A stretch of DNA of 64,000 nucleotides, from the NCBI RefSeq assembly GCF_023016525.1, contig NZ_JALKCG010000001.1, forward strand, positions 682,001 through 746,000. The letters run 5' to 3'. Below, piece after piece: positions 42,694 through 51,393 of this stretch; within the stretch, counting starts at the first letter, position 1; each line of letters begins with the position of its first letter. The position numbers and the translations under genes are program-made. Below the pieces are notes generated by a model that was not told the DNA's origin, searched no databases, and worked only from the letters and a program-made list of their open reading frames with translations. Origin of the DNA: Ancylobacter koreensis. GTDB taxonomy: Bacteria; Pseudomonadota; Alphaproteobacteria; Rhizobiales; Xanthobacteraceae.

Positions 42694-43473
42694 ATGTTCA
42701 CGTCACTCGAAGGCAAGACCGTCATCGTCACCGGGGCTAGCAAGGGCATAGGACGCGGCATCGCGCTGCGCTTCGGCCAGGCCGGCCTCAACGTGCTGGT
42801 GGTCAGCCGCAAGCTGGCCGAGGCCGAGGCGGTGGCGGCCGAGATCGGCCCGAGCGCCTCGGGCTTCGCCGCCGACGTGACGAGCGTCGAGGATACGCAG
42901 GCAATGGCGGCCGCGGCGTTGCAGCGCTACGGCGCAATCGACGTGCTGTGCGCCAATGCCGGGATCTTTCCCGCCGCCAAGCTCGGCGCCATGACGGTGG
43001 AGGATTTCGACCACGTCATCGGCACCAATCTGAAGGGCACCTTCCTCTCGGTCTCCGCCGTGCTGCCGGCGATGAAGGCGGCGAAGAAGGGCCGCATCGT
43101 CATCACCTCCTCCATCACCGGGCCGATCACCGGCTTTCCCGGCTGGACCCATTACGGCGCCTCCAAGGCCGGCCAGATGGGCTTCATGCGCACCGCCGCC
43201 ATTGAGCTCGCGCCGTGGAACATCACGGTCAACGCCGTGATGCCGGGCAACATCCTGACCGAGGGCATGGAGGGCATGGGCGAGGCCTACATCGCCTCGA
43301 CCGCCGCCAGCGTGCCGATGAAGAAGCTCGGCAGCGTGTTCGACATCGCCAACACGGCGCTGTTCTTCGCCAGCGAGGAGGCCGGCTACATCACCGGGCA
43401 GGGCATGGTGATCGACGGCGGGCAGGTGCTGCCGGAATCGCCGATGGCGCTCGACGAGATGGGCGTCGCCTGA
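42694..43473 (+). CDS. SDR-family oxidoreductase
   Basis: The 259-aa enzyme has GASKGIGRGIA near residue 15, CANAG, the catalytic YGASK and the C-terminal GYITGQGMVIDGGQVLPE. The last segment is common in FabG-like dehydrogenases annotated as 3-oxoacyl-ACP reductases. It is divergent from the polyamine-type operon, sharing its control region, so it may oxidise or reduce the aldehyde or alcohol produced there. A true FabG role is less likely without other fatty-acid genes nearby. Confidence 0.85.
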   Translation: MFTSLEGKTVIVTGASKGIGRGIALRFGQAGLNVLVVSRKLAEAEAVAAEIGPSASGFAADVTSVEDTQAMAAAALQRYGAIDVLCANAGIFPAAKLGAMTVEDFDHVIGTNLKGTFLSVSAVLPAMKAAKKGRIVITSSITGPITGFPGWTHYGASKAGQMGFMRTAAIELAPWNITVNAVMPGNILTEGMEGMGEAYIASTAASVPMKKLGSVFDIANTALFFASEEAGYITGQGMVIDGGQVLPESPMALDEMGVA

Positions 43474-43486
43474 GCGCGCCGCCTCG

Positions 43487-44758
43487 TCAGAAAGTGCGCG
43501 CGACCAGCAGCATGAGCTGATGCGCCTGCTGCGAGGCGACGGGCAAGCCATCGGCCGTCGCGCGCCAGTCCTGCGCTCGGTAGAGATTGTAGTCGTATTG
43601 CAGGGTGATCGCGAGCGGGTCGACCGGGCTCCAGGTCAGGTTGACGCCGGCATTGATATTGTCGACCCCGTTCGCCCCGTAGGTCCCGCGGGCGAGCGGG
43701 TCGGTGATGTCGAAGGTGCCATAGCCGCCGAAGAGCGCCGAGTTCCAGTCGTCGTTCCAGTTGTGCAGATACTGGCCGACGACACTCCAGCCGCGCGCCC
43801 GCGCCAGCCGGCCGTCGCCGCGCACGAAGGCATCGGGCGCGGCGAAGTCGCCGCTCGGGTCGATCAGCCCGAGATAGGAGATCGCCCCGTCGGCATAGGC
43901 GGCCTGCAGGTACAGCGTGTCGCCGGTGGCGATGTGCGGCAGGTTGAACATCACGCCGGCCTGCAGCGCATAGCCCCACTCACGGCTGGACGTGCCGATG
44001 GTGTCGTCGCTGCCGACACCGGCGGCGATCTGGTGCAACGCGCCGGAAAGCTGGAACTGCCCCCAGTCGGCAGTCTGGCCGAAGGTGGCGACGACATCGG
44101 GAAGCCGCGTCGCCGCAAGGAAGGCGTCGGGAGAGATGGTGGCGTCGGCCGAAAGCAGTCCCGCGTCGCGGGTTGCCGAATCCTCGATCGACAGGCGTGC
44201 GGTGTAGCCGTTGCCGAGCGACCAGGTGTAGCCCAGCAGCGGAAGCTGGGTCTGGTCGCCGATGGTGGCGGGGTCCGTCCCCAGCACATTGGCGTTGGCG
44301 TAGAAGTCGAAGAAGGACTGGGTAAGGCCGGCGGTGAGCCCGCCGAACTCGATATGCATGTCCCAGGGCTGAAAGAACGGCTCGCTCGCACCGTCCGAAT
44401 AGGGATCGGCCGTGCGCCAGATCATGCGCAGCTCCATGTAGGAGCGCAGCGTGCCGTAGTCGGTCCGGGTGCGCGCGTCCATCTCGAAGCCATAGGTGGC
44501 GACCCAATAAAGCCGGTCGTCCTGCGCGGGGTAGTCGGTGTAGCTGTTGTAGTAGGTCTCCGCCCAGAGATAGCCGCCGAGCCGCAGGCAGGTGTCGGAG
44601 CCGGCGATGTAATAGAAGCCGGCGCCTTCGGCCGCGCATTGGCGCAGGCGGGCGGAAGGCGCGGGCGCGGGCGCGTCGCCGGCCATGGCCGGCGCGGCGC
44701 CGCAGAGCGCCAGCGCCAGCGCTGCCCCTGTTCGGCTCCCCCCGTATCGGCCCCGCAC
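43487..44758 (-). CDS. Rhizobiales-type outer-membrane porin (Porin_2-like)
   Basis: The 423-aa protein has a signal peptide (RTGAALALALCGAAPAMAG), a conserved GAGFYYIAGSDTCLRLGGYL near the mature N-terminus, alternating beta-strand text throughout and a C-terminal Phe (LMLLVARTF). These are marks of the alphaproteobacterial Porin_2 family. I prefer GTG 44758 to ATG 44791 because GGGAG lies six bases before it. It lies tail-to-tail with the SDR gene, 13 bp apart. It should form a trimeric general diffusion channel. Confidence 0.87.
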   Translation of the reverse strand: MRGRYGGSRTGAALALALCGAAPAMAGDAPAPAPSARLRQCAAEGAGFYYIAGSDTCLRLGGYLWAETYYNSYTDYPAQDDRLYWVATYGFEMDARTRTDYGTLRSYMELRMIWRTADPYSDGASEPFFQPWDMHIEFGGLTAGLTQSFFDFYANANVLGTDPATIGDQTQLPLLGYTWSLGNGYTARLSIEDSATRDAGLLSADATISPDAFLAATRLPDVVATFGQTADWGQFQLSGALHQIAAGVGSDDTIGTSSREWGYALQAGVMFNLPHIATGDTLYLQAAYADGAISYLGLIDPSGDFAAPDAFVRGDGRLARARGWSVVGQYLHNWNDDWNSALFGGYGTFDITDPLARGTYGANGVDNINAGVNLTWSPVDPLAITLQYDYNLYRAQDWRATADGLPVASQQAHQLMLLVARTF

Positions 44759-44833
44759 AAGCTGCTCCCGTCGCAAATCGCCGGGCGGCATACTAGCCGC
44801 GCCGGCCGGGCTACGGAAAGCGCGGCCGGCGGT

Positions 44834-46555
44834 TCAGCGCACCAGCGGCCGGTAGTGGTGCGGCAGGCGCATGATCATCATGTCCTTGCGGCGCACGACG
44901 TTGGTGGGGTAGCGCGTGTCGAGATTGGTGGTGTCGATTTCGGTGGCGACGACGCCCTCGCCGATGCCGAGAATGACCTCGCGGCGCGGGAACTCGAAGG
45001 TGTCGGGGCCGAACACGCCGCTCTTGCCGCCATAGCCGGCGGCCTCGTCCAGCACGTTGGCGAAGGCGAGGAACACGTTGTTCTCGCCGGCGCGCGCCCG
45101 CATCAGGTGCCAGTGATGGGGATCGGCACCGGTCGGGATGGGATAGTTCTGCGCGACCTTCGAGCCGGCATGGGCGCCGGTGAAGGTGCCGCGCAGCGCC
45201 GCCGGGCAGACGATGAGATCGCAGCCGCGCAGCGCCTGCACCCGCCCCGCCTCGGGGAAGGTCGCGTCATGGCCGATCAGCAGGCCGAAGCGCCCGAATT
45301 TGGTGTCGAACACGCCCCACTCGTCGCCGGCGGTCGCCCAGTTGTGGTCGGAGGCGTCGAGATGGGTCTTGCGGTAGCGCCCGACGACGCCCTGCGGACC
45401 GACCAGCACGGCGCTGTTGTAAAGCGTGCCGCCCGCCTCCTCGGCAAGGCCGGCCACGAGGTGCACGCCGTGGCGCGCCGCGATGGCGACGAGGCGTGCC
45501 ACGGCTTCGCCGTCAAGCGGCACGGCGGCGGGGGCGTCGAGGCCGGTCACCGCGCGCTCGGGGAAGACGACGAGTTCGGCACCTTCCTCGCGGGCGGCGC
45601 GGGCGGTCAGTTCCTCGATGCGGGCGAGATTGGCGGCGAGGTCGCCGGTCGGCGCGAACTGGGCGACGGCGACGCGCGAGCGCCGGCCCGGCGGCAGCGG
45701 GCGGTGGCCGTACAGGCTGAAGAAGTCGAGCGGGTTCCAGGAATGGGTGTTGGTCGGCAGCTCCATGTAGAGTTCGGGCCGGCGCTGCGCGAAAACCTCC
45801 TCGCCGAGCACGCGGCGGGCGCGGGCGCGCTCAAGGTCGAGCTCGGCATAGGCGATGCCGTCGCCGCTATCGATCACCGCCTCGACAGCACCGTCCGGCC
45901 CGATGACGCAGCTGCCGCCGGAGAACTGCACCGTGCGCTCCAGCCCCCAGCGGTTGGATTCGATGAGGTAGCAGCCATTCTCCATCGCCCTTGTGATCCA
46001 GTAGGGCGCGGGCGTACGCTCGGCCAGCCAGTTGGAGATGTGGCAGATGATGTCGGCGCCCTGCAGCCCGGCGAGGCGCGCGGTCTCGACGAAATGGATG
46101 TCCATGCAGACCAGCAGCGCGATGCGCCCGACCGGCGTATCGAACACCTTGTGGCCGAGATCGCCCGGCACCGACCATTTCGGCTCGGCGATATAGGGGT
46201 GTGTCTTGCGGTGGGTTCCGACGACACCCTCCGGCCCGATCAGCACGGCGGCGTTGTAATAGAGGTTCGTTTCAGGATCGACCTCGGGCATGCCGATGAC
46301 GATGTGCACGCCCAGCGCGCGCGCGGCCTCGGCGAAACGCTCCGTGGTCGGGCCGAGGATCGGCTCGACGAAAGGGGCGACCTCGGCGCGGTCGAACCAG
46401 CAATAGCCGGTCGTGCCCATTTCCGGCGTCACGATCAGCTTCGCGCCCGCCTCGGCGGCTTCGCGCACCAGCTCCAGAAGGCGGGCGACGTTGCGCTCCT
46501 TCTCGGCAAGGGTCGGCTCGAACTGGACGGCGGCGACCTTCACGGGCGTGGACAT
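44834..46555 (-). CDS. Tandem two-domain nitrilase-superfamily protein, second domain Cys-less
   Basis: The 573-aa protein consists of two carbon-nitrogen hydrolase domains. Domain 1 has Glu45 (VTPEMGTTG), Lys117 (HRKTHPY) and Cys150 (LLVCMDIHF), a complete triad. Domain 2 keeps Glu near 333 (VFPERAVTG) and Lys near 396 (YRKTHLD) but reads LLIGHDATFPE where Cys is expected, with Gly428 aligned to Cys150. Domain 2 is therefore probably structural or regulatory. Start ATG 46555 follows GGAGAG. It is separated from the formamidase gene by a nested palindrome. Its substrate is likely a short amide, nitrile or carbamoyl compound. Confidence 0.82.
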   Translation of the reverse strand: MSTPVKVAAVQFEPTLAEKERNVARLLELVREAAEAGAKLIVTPEMGTTGYCWFDRAEVAPFVEPILGPTTERFAEAARALGVHIVIGMPEVDPETNLYYNAAVLIGPEGVVGTHRKTHPYIAEPKWSVPGDLGHKVFDTPVGRIALLVCMDIHFVETARLAGLQGADIICHISNWLAERTPAPYWITRAMENGCYLIESNRWGLERTVQFSGGSCVIGPDGAVEAVIDSGDGIAYAELDLERARARRVLGEEVFAQRRPELYMELPTNTHSWNPLDFFSLYGHRPLPPGRRSRVAVAQFAPTGDLAANLARIEELTARAAREEGAELVVFPERAVTGLDAPAAVPLDGEAVARLVAIAARHGVHLVAGLAEEAGGTLYNSAVLVGPQGVVGRYRKTHLDASDHNWATAGDEWGVFDTKFGRFGLLIGHDATFPEAGRVQALRGCDLIVCPAALRGTFTGAHAGSKVAQNYPIPTGADPHHWHLMRARAGENNVFLAFANVLDEAAGYGGKSGVFGPDTFEFPRREVILGIGEGVVATEIDTTNLDTRYPTNVVRRKDMMIMRLPHHYRPLVR

Positions 46556-46641
46556 CGGCACTCTCCGGTACAGCAGGGGGCGTTCGGCGCCCCGCCGTTC
46601 GGCGGGGTCCGCGAGATGGATGAAAGGGGTGGTTCGGTGCT

Positions 46642-46737
46642 CACCGTCAGGACCGGGTGCCACCCGGTCATCCACGTCTTCGGACTGTTCCGCGCCGAAG
46701 TCGTGGATGCCCGGCCCTCGGGCCGGGCATGACGGTG
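46642..46737. repeat. Nested palindromic repeat, about 96 bp
   Basis: An outer stem CACCGTCA (46642-46649) / TGACGGTG (46730-46737) encloses three hairpins. These are GACCGGGT/ACCCGGTC (46651-46669), CATCCACG-T-CTTCGG / CCGAAG-T-CGTGGATG (46669-46709, one mismatch) and the perfect 11-bp palindrome ATGCCCGGCCC/GGGCCGGGCAT (46707-46730). The text CGTGGATGCCCGG...CCGGGCATGACG recalls dispersed palindromic elements of Rhizobiales intergenic regions. It lies between the formamidase stop (46748) and the start of the next gene (46555). Confidence 0.75.
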
Positions 46738-46747
46738 CCGGTTACGC

Positions 46748-47740
46748 TCAGGGCGTGAGGTACGACTTCTGGATCGAGGCGCCCAGCGTGTATTTCGGGT
46801 CCACCATGTTGCCGAGGCGCACGCGGCCGCACTGGGTCAGCAGCATATAGGCCTCGATCTCGTCGAAGCCGTAATCGGCCGCCATCCAGCGGATGAGGTC
46901 GCGATAGGCCATGCGGGCGGCATCCTCCATCGGGCGGGTCGAGCCGATGGACATGATGAAGTCCTTGGTCTCCAGACGCGGCGTGCGGATGGTCCAGCCC
47001 TTGATCAGGTCGATCTGGATGGTGGTGACGGTGGGGTGCTCCAGGGCGACGCCGCACAGCTCGCCGTCGCCCTGCGTGGCGTGGCAGTCGCCGAGATAGA
47101 GCAGGCCGCCCTTGGCGTTCACCGGCAGGTAGATCACCGAATCCATGCCGACATCGGGCAGATCCATGTTGCCGCCGTAATAGTCCGGCTGCAGCGAGGT
47201 GATCGCCTCGATCTCCGGCGAGGTGCCGATGGTGCCGATGAAGGGCACGTAGGGCAGGGTGATCTTGTCGCTCCACTTGGTGCCGGTTTCGGCATCGACG
47301 TGCAGCTTCTTGACCTTGATCGGCAGCGGCGCGTTCAGCATGGCGGTGTCGGCGGTCGGCACGAGGCCGCCGAATTCCGGCATGATCAGCGTGGTTCCGC
47401 GCGGCTGCTCGCCGCGGGGCACGATGGACTTGATGTAGACCGCCAGCGTGTCGCCCTTCTCCGCCCCGTTGACGAAGATCGGGCCGTTCTGCGGGTTGAG
47501 ATAGGGGAAGTTGAGGATTTCGAGCGGGTTGTCGGTCTCGTTCTTGATGGCGCCTTCGAAGGCGTCGTGCGTCTCGGCGGAGACGACCGCGCCGGGATCG
47601 ACCTTGATCACCGGCTCCACATAGGGGCCGTAGACATAGTGGTACTTGCCCTGCACCGCTTCGGTGATCTCGTGGGTGGCGCCCGCCTTGCCTTTGGCGA
47701 GGCCTTTGCGAGCCAGGATGGAGTTCTCGAGCCAGGACAT
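46748..47740 (-). CDS. fmdA: Formamidase/acetamidase FmdA
   Basis: The 330-aa enzyme belongs to the FmdA_AmdA family, which hydrolyses formamide or acetamide to acid and ammonia. Family text includes ETHDAFEGAI, VNGAEKGDTLAVYI, GLVPTADT, GTIGTSPE, LGDCHATQGDGELCG and LLTQCGRVRLGNMV. AAGGAGAACATC precedes ATG 47740. Twenty-six base pairs separate it from the ATPase gene upstream. It belongs to the AmiC/AmiR-controlled operon together with a matching importer, so it is expected to supply nitrogen from amides. Confidence 0.92.
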   Translation of the reverse strand: MSWLENSILARKGLAKGKAGATHEITEAVQGKYHYVYGPYVEPVIKVDPGAVVSAETHDAFEGAIKNETDNPLEILNFPYLNPQNGPIFVNGAEKGDTLAVYIKSIVPRGEQPRGTTLIMPEFGGLVPTADTAMLNAPLPIKVKKLHVDAETGTKWSDKITLPYVPFIGTIGTSPEIEAITSLQPDYYGGNMDLPDVGMDSVIYLPVNAKGGLLYLGDCHATQGDGELCGVALEHPTVTTIQIDLIKGWTIRTPRLETKDFIMSIGSTRPMEDAARMAYRDLIRWMAADYGFDEIEAYMLLTQCGRVRLGNMVDPKYTLGASIQKSYLTP

Positions 47741-47766
47741 GATGTTCTCCTTGGGAATACTGGCTG

Positions 47767-48480
47767 TCAGACGGCGAGATGGCGACGCATGGCCTCGCCA
47801 TCGGCGAGGTCGTCGTGGGTGAGTTCGGCGACGACGCGGCCCTTGTCCATGACGTAGCAGCGCTGGGCCATCGCGCGGATCATGTCGATGTTCTGCTCCA
47901 CGAGGACGACGGTGACGCCGGTGTCCTTGTTGAGCTGGACCATGATGCGGGCGATGTCCTGCACGATGTTGGGCTGGATGCCCTCGGACGGCTCGTCGAG
48001 CAGCACCAGCGAGGGATTGGCGACCAGCACGCGGCCGATGGCGAGCTGCTGCTGCTGGCCGCCCGACATGGTGCCGGCGCGCTGGCCCCAGCGCTCCTTC
48101 AGGATCGGGAAGTAGCCCAGCACGCGCTCGCGGTCCGCTTCGCTCACCCCGCCCTGCCGCATGCCGCCGACCGCGATGTTCTCCGCCACGGTGAGGCGCG
48201 GGAACACGTCGCGGCCCTGCGGCACATAGCCGATGCCGAGACGGGCGCGGCGGAAGGCGGTGAGCTGCTCGACCGGCTTGTCGCGGTAGACGATGGAGCC
48301 TTCCATCGTCGGCACGAGGCCGATCAGGCTTTTCATCAGCGTCGACTTGCCGACGCCGTTGCGCCCGATCACGGCGACGATCTCGCCCTCGCGCACGTCA
48401 AGGTCGAGGCCCTGCAGCACCGGCTTGCCGCCATAGCCGGCGCGCAGGCCGAGCGTGGAGAGCATGGTTTCCTTACGCAT
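47767..48480 (-). CDS. Branched-chain-type ABC transporter ATPase, LivF/UrtE-like
   Basis: The 237-aa ATPase has Walker A GRNGVGKST, signature MSGGQQQQLAIGR, Walker B VLLDEPSEGIQPNIV and VVLVEQNIDM in the switch region. EGIQP and VEQN are marks of the LivF/UrtE/FmdF group. Start ATG 48480 overlaps the LivG-like stop by 8 bp and follows GGGAG. It is one of two ATPases of the amide/urea-type importer. Confidence 0.9.
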   Translation of the reverse strand: MRKETMLSTLGLRAGYGGKPVLQGLDLDVREGEIVAVIGRNGVGKSTLMKSLIGLVPTMEGSIVYRDKPVEQLTAFRRARLGIGYVPQGRDVFPRLTVAENIAVGGMRQGGVSEADRERVLGYFPILKERWGQRAGTMSGGQQQQLAIGRVLVANPSLVLLDEPSEGIQPNIVQDIARIMVQLNKDTGVTVVLVEQNIDMIRAMAQRCYVMDKGRVVAELTHDDLADGEAMRRHLAV

Positions 48481-49228
48481 GGACGTCTCCCGCCGCCTCG
48501 TGAGCGGTCTCGTGCGCGGTGGTCTGGCCGAGATAGATGGCCGCGACCTCCTCATTGGCGACGATCTCGTCGATGGACCCTTGTGCGAACACGCGGCCCA
48601 GATGCAGCACCGTGACCTTGTGGGCGACCTGCCGCACGAAGGCCATGTCATGCTCTACCGCCAGCACCGTCATGCCCTCGGCGTTGAGGCGCTGGACCAT
48701 CTCGCCGGTCGCAAAGGTCTCCTCCGGCGACATGCCGGCGGTCGGCTCGTCGAGCAGGAGGAGGCGCGGCTTGAGGCTGATCGCCATGCCGATCTCCAGC
48801 CACTGCTTCTGGCCGTGCGAGAGATTGCCGGCGAGCCGCTTGGCGTCGGCGGAGAGGTTGAGGAAGGCGAGCAGCTTGTCGATCTCCTCCGCCAGCGAGG
48901 CGGGAGGATAGTGGTGCTGCATCGCGATTTCGAGGTTCTGCCGCACGCTCAGCGCCTTGAAGATGCCGGGCACCTGGAACTTCACGCTCATGCCGCGGCG
49001 GATGCGCTGGAACGGCTTGAGGGCGGTGATGTCCTCGCCGGCGAATAGGATCGCCCCGCTGCTGGGGGAATGCTCGCCGAGGATCAGGCGGAACAGCGTC
49101 GACTTGCCGGCGCCGTTCGGCCCGATCAGACAGTGCACTTCGCCGGCTTCCAGCGCGAGGTCGACATTGTTGGTGACGTGCAGGCCGCCGAAGCGCTTGT
49201 TGAGGGCGCGGGTTTCGATGAGGGGCAT
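48473..49228 (-). CDS. Branched-chain-type ABC transporter ATPase, LivG/UrtD-like
   Basis: The 251-aa ATPase has Walker A GPNGAGKST, RGMSVKFQVPGIFK, signature LSHGQKQWLEIGM, Walker B LLLLDEPTAGMSPEET and VEHDMAFV. The LSHGQKQWLEI signature and EPTAGM are typical of UrtD-type urea/amide transporters. The start overlaps the permease stop (ATGA). It works with the LivF-like ATPase on the two permeases. Confidence 0.9.
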   Translation of the reverse strand: MPLIETRALNKRFGGLHVTNNVDLALEAGEVHCLIGPNGAGKSTLFRLILGEHSPSSGAILFAGEDITALKPFQRIRRGMSVKFQVPGIFKALSVRQNLEIAMQHHYPPASLAEEIDKLLAFLNLSADAKRLAGNLSHGQKQWLEIGMAISLKPRLLLLDEPTAGMSPEETFATGEMVQRLNAEGMTVLAVEHDMAFVRQVAHKVTVLHLGRVFAQGSIDEIVANEEVAAIYLGQTTAHETAHEAAGDVHA

Positions 49229-50292
49229 CAGGCGTCTCCCGGCTGCCGCTTGGAGAAGGGTCGGGCGATCAGCCGGGCGAGGGCGAAGATGAGGCCCGAG
49301 GGCGCCAGCAGCACGGTGAGCACCAGCATCGCCCCCATCGCCACCAGCGCGTACTGGCTGCCATGGATGGTAAGCGCCTGGAACACGGCGAGCACGGTGA
49401 CGGTGCCGACCAGCGTGGTGGTGAGGTCTGAGCGCCCGCCGACCGCGACCCATACGATGGGCAGCGCCGCCGCCGTCATGCCCATGGAGGACGGCGTGAT
49501 GTACTGGCCCCAGCTCGTGTAGAGCACGCCCGACAGACCGGCCAGCGCCGCGCCGATGACGAAGGTGCCGAGCTGGTACTTGCGGATGTCGTAGCCCAGC
49601 ATCTCGGCACGCTCAGGGTTCTCGCGGATGGCGACGAGTATGTTGCCGAAGGGCGAGTTCACCAGGATGCGCAGGCCCAGATAGACGACGACCAGCAGCC
49701 CGAGCACGACGTAGTAGAGCTCGACGTCGGGGAACAGCACGATATCGCCGCCGGGCCAGGGAAGGGTGAGCGGGGGCATGTTGCTCATGCCGTTGAAGCC
49801 GTTCAGCCGCGCCGCGCCGATCCTCCATTCCGGGCCGGCGGTCTGCGCCATGAAGCGTTCCAGCACCAGCGTCACCGACAGGGTGACGATACCGAGGAAG
49901 ACGCCCGAGATGCGGCCGAAGAACAGGAAGTAGCCGAGCAGCGCCGCGAAGAGCGCGCCGATCGCCACCGCCAGCAGCAAGGCGACGAAGGTGAAGCCAT
50001 AGGCGGCGCCGAAATTGATGGTGAGGATGCCGTAGCTGTAGCCGGCAATGCCGAAGAAGGCGGTCTGGCCGAAGCTCAGCGAGCCGCCATAGCCCCAGAT
50101 CAGGCACAGGCCGAGCGCCATGAAGATCCAGGTGAAGAAGTACACCGTGTTGCCGACCGTGTAGCCGTCCGAGAACTGCGGATAGGCGCAGGCGGCGGCC
50201 AGCACGAGGACGAAGCCGACCCAGAAGGCCGGGCCACGGCCCAGCGTCTGCGGGCCTTCGAGGCGGCGGAAGAAGCGGGAGAGCGCGTTCAT
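49228..50292 (-). CDS. Branched-chain-type ABC transporter permease, LivM/UrtC-like
   Basis: The 354-aa permease has about ten helices and the LivM/UrtC family text LGLCLIWGYGGSLSFGQTAFFG, read as LIWGYGGSLSFGQTAFF, plus RENPERAEMLGYDIRKYQL in its coupling loop. The WGYGGSLSFGQ form resembles urea/amide permeases. Start ATG 50292 (MNALSRFF) is chosen; longer frames upstream cross the LivH-like gene. Twenty base pairs separate it from that gene. Confidence 0.9.
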   Translation of the reverse strand: MNALSRFFRRLEGPQTLGRGPAFWVGFVLVLAAACAYPQFSDGYTVGNTVYFFTWIFMALGLCLIWGYGGSLSFGQTAFFGIAGYSYGILTINFGAAYGFTFVALLLAVAIGALFAALLGYFLFFGRISGVFLGIVTLSVTLVLERFMAQTAGPEWRIGAARLNGFNGMSNMPPLTLPWPGGDIVLFPDVELYYVVLGLLVVVYLGLRILVNSPFGNILVAIRENPERAEMLGYDIRKYQLGTFVIGAALAGLSGVLYTSWGQYITPSSMGMTAAALPIVWVAVGGRSDLTTTLVGTVTVLAVFQALTIHGSQYALVAMGAMLVLTVLLAPSGLIFALARLIARPFSKRQPGDA

Positions 50293-50312
50293 GAGAATGT
50301 TCCGTGTCCCGA

Positions 50313-51185
50313 TCAGGCGCGCTCGCGCAGGAGAAAGCCGGAGATGCCGCGCGGAAGCACGCGGATCACCACGATGACGGCGAGCAGCAGGCCGATCTGG
50401 CCGAAGAGCTGGCCGTACCAGGAGGTCATGGTCGCCTTGACCACCGCCAGCACCGCCGCCGCCGGCGCCGTGCCGAGGAACACGTCGGCGCCGCCGACCA
50501 CCACCGTCACGAAGGCTTCCATGATGAAGGTGGTGCCCATGGTCGGCACCAGCGTCATGGTCGGGGCGTAGAGCCCGCCGGCGAGGCCGGCCAGCCCAGC
50601 GCCCAGCGCGAAGGTCAGGCTGTAGACGAGGCGGGTGTCGACGCCGAGCGCGGCCGCCATGTGGGGCACCTGGATGGTGGCGCGGGCCATCACCCCGAAG
50701 CGCGTCCAGTTGAACAGCGCGTAGAGGCCGGCGAGCACCGTCACCGCCGCCGCGAACAGCACCAGACGGTAGACCGAGTAGGAATAGTCGCCGACCTGGA
50801 AGCTGCCGAAGGGCGTGCCCACGCCCGCCATGGTGGAGCCGAGCAGGATCAGCGTGCCCTGCGTGCCAATGAGGCTGAGGCCCCATGTGGCGACGATGGT
50901 GTCGAGCGGGCGCGAATAGAGATGGCGGATGACCAGCACCTCGACCACCGCGCCGACCAGCGCCGAGACCAGCGCGCCGATGAGGATGGCGAGCGGCAGC
51001 GGCACCCCGGCATGGGCGGCGGAGACGGTGACATAGGCCCCGCACATGATGAACTCGCCATGGGCGAGGTTGATGACGCCCATCATGCCGAAGATGACGG
51101 CGAGGCCGCAGGCGGACAGGACCAGAAAGGCGAAGGCGTCGCCGAACTGGTAGAGCGCGGAGAAGAGGAAGGTTCCGACATCCAT
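50313..51185 (-). CDS. Branched-chain-type ABC transporter permease, LivH/UrtB-like
   Basis: The 290-aa permease has about eight helices and LivH landmarks ACGLAVIFGMMGVINLAHGEF, read as FGMMGVINLAHGEF, and ATIQVPHMAAALGVDTRLVY in its coupling loop. It is followed by the LivM-like subunit. A 208-bp spacer with a hairpin separates it from the binding-protein gene upstream, as in other binding-protein operons of this window. Confidence 0.9.
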   Translation of the reverse strand: MDVGTFLFSALYQFGDAFAFLVLSACGLAVIFGMMGVINLAHGEFIMCGAYVTVSAAHAGVPLPLAILIGALVSALVGAVVEVLVIRHLYSRPLDTIVATWGLSLIGTQGTLILLGSTMAGVGTPFGSFQVGDYSYSVYRLVLFAAAVTVLAGLYALFNWTRFGVMARATIQVPHMAAALGVDTRLVYSLTFALGAGLAGLAGGLYAPTMTLVPTMGTTFIMEAFVTVVVGGADVFLGTAPAAAVLAVVKATMTSWYGQLFGQIGLLLAVIVVIRVLPRGISGFLLRERA

Positions 51186-51363
51186 GTGCGGCGGGGCCTC
51201 GTGAGATCTCGACGTCGAAGGGGCGCGCCGCCGGTCGGTCCGTCGGCGGCGGGCGGGAGGAGCGATCGCCCCGGCTCAGGCTAGGGGGGCACAGCCGGGG
51301 CGATGCTTGCGGATGCCGCCGAAGGGAACGGGGCGGCACCCGCGAGGGGATGGGCCTTCTATG

Positions 51364-51386
51364 TCCTCTCCCCGAGGGGGAGAGGA
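51364..51386 (-). terminator. Hairpin between amide binding-protein and permease genes
   Basis: TCCTCTCCCC (51364-51373) pairs perfectly with GGGGAGAGGA (51377-51386) around a GAG loop, 8 bp after the binding-protein stop on the minus strand. There is no U-run downstream. The CCTCTCCCC...GGGGAGAGG form is frequent between Rhizobiales genes. Attenuation or 3'-end protection is inferred. Confidence 0.6.
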
Positions 51387-51393
51387 AGACCGC

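Noticed and set aside
42694..43473. The SDR as a fatty-acid FabG
   Set aside because: There are no fatty-acid synthesis genes nearby and SDR motifs alone do not establish the substrate. It shares a control region with an amine-catabolic operon.
43520..46732. Open frame of about 1,070 codons on the plus strand
   Set aside because: It is antisense to the porin and tandem nitrilase genes and reads as repetitive Gly/Arg/Val/His text. The minus-strand proteins show intact family motifs.
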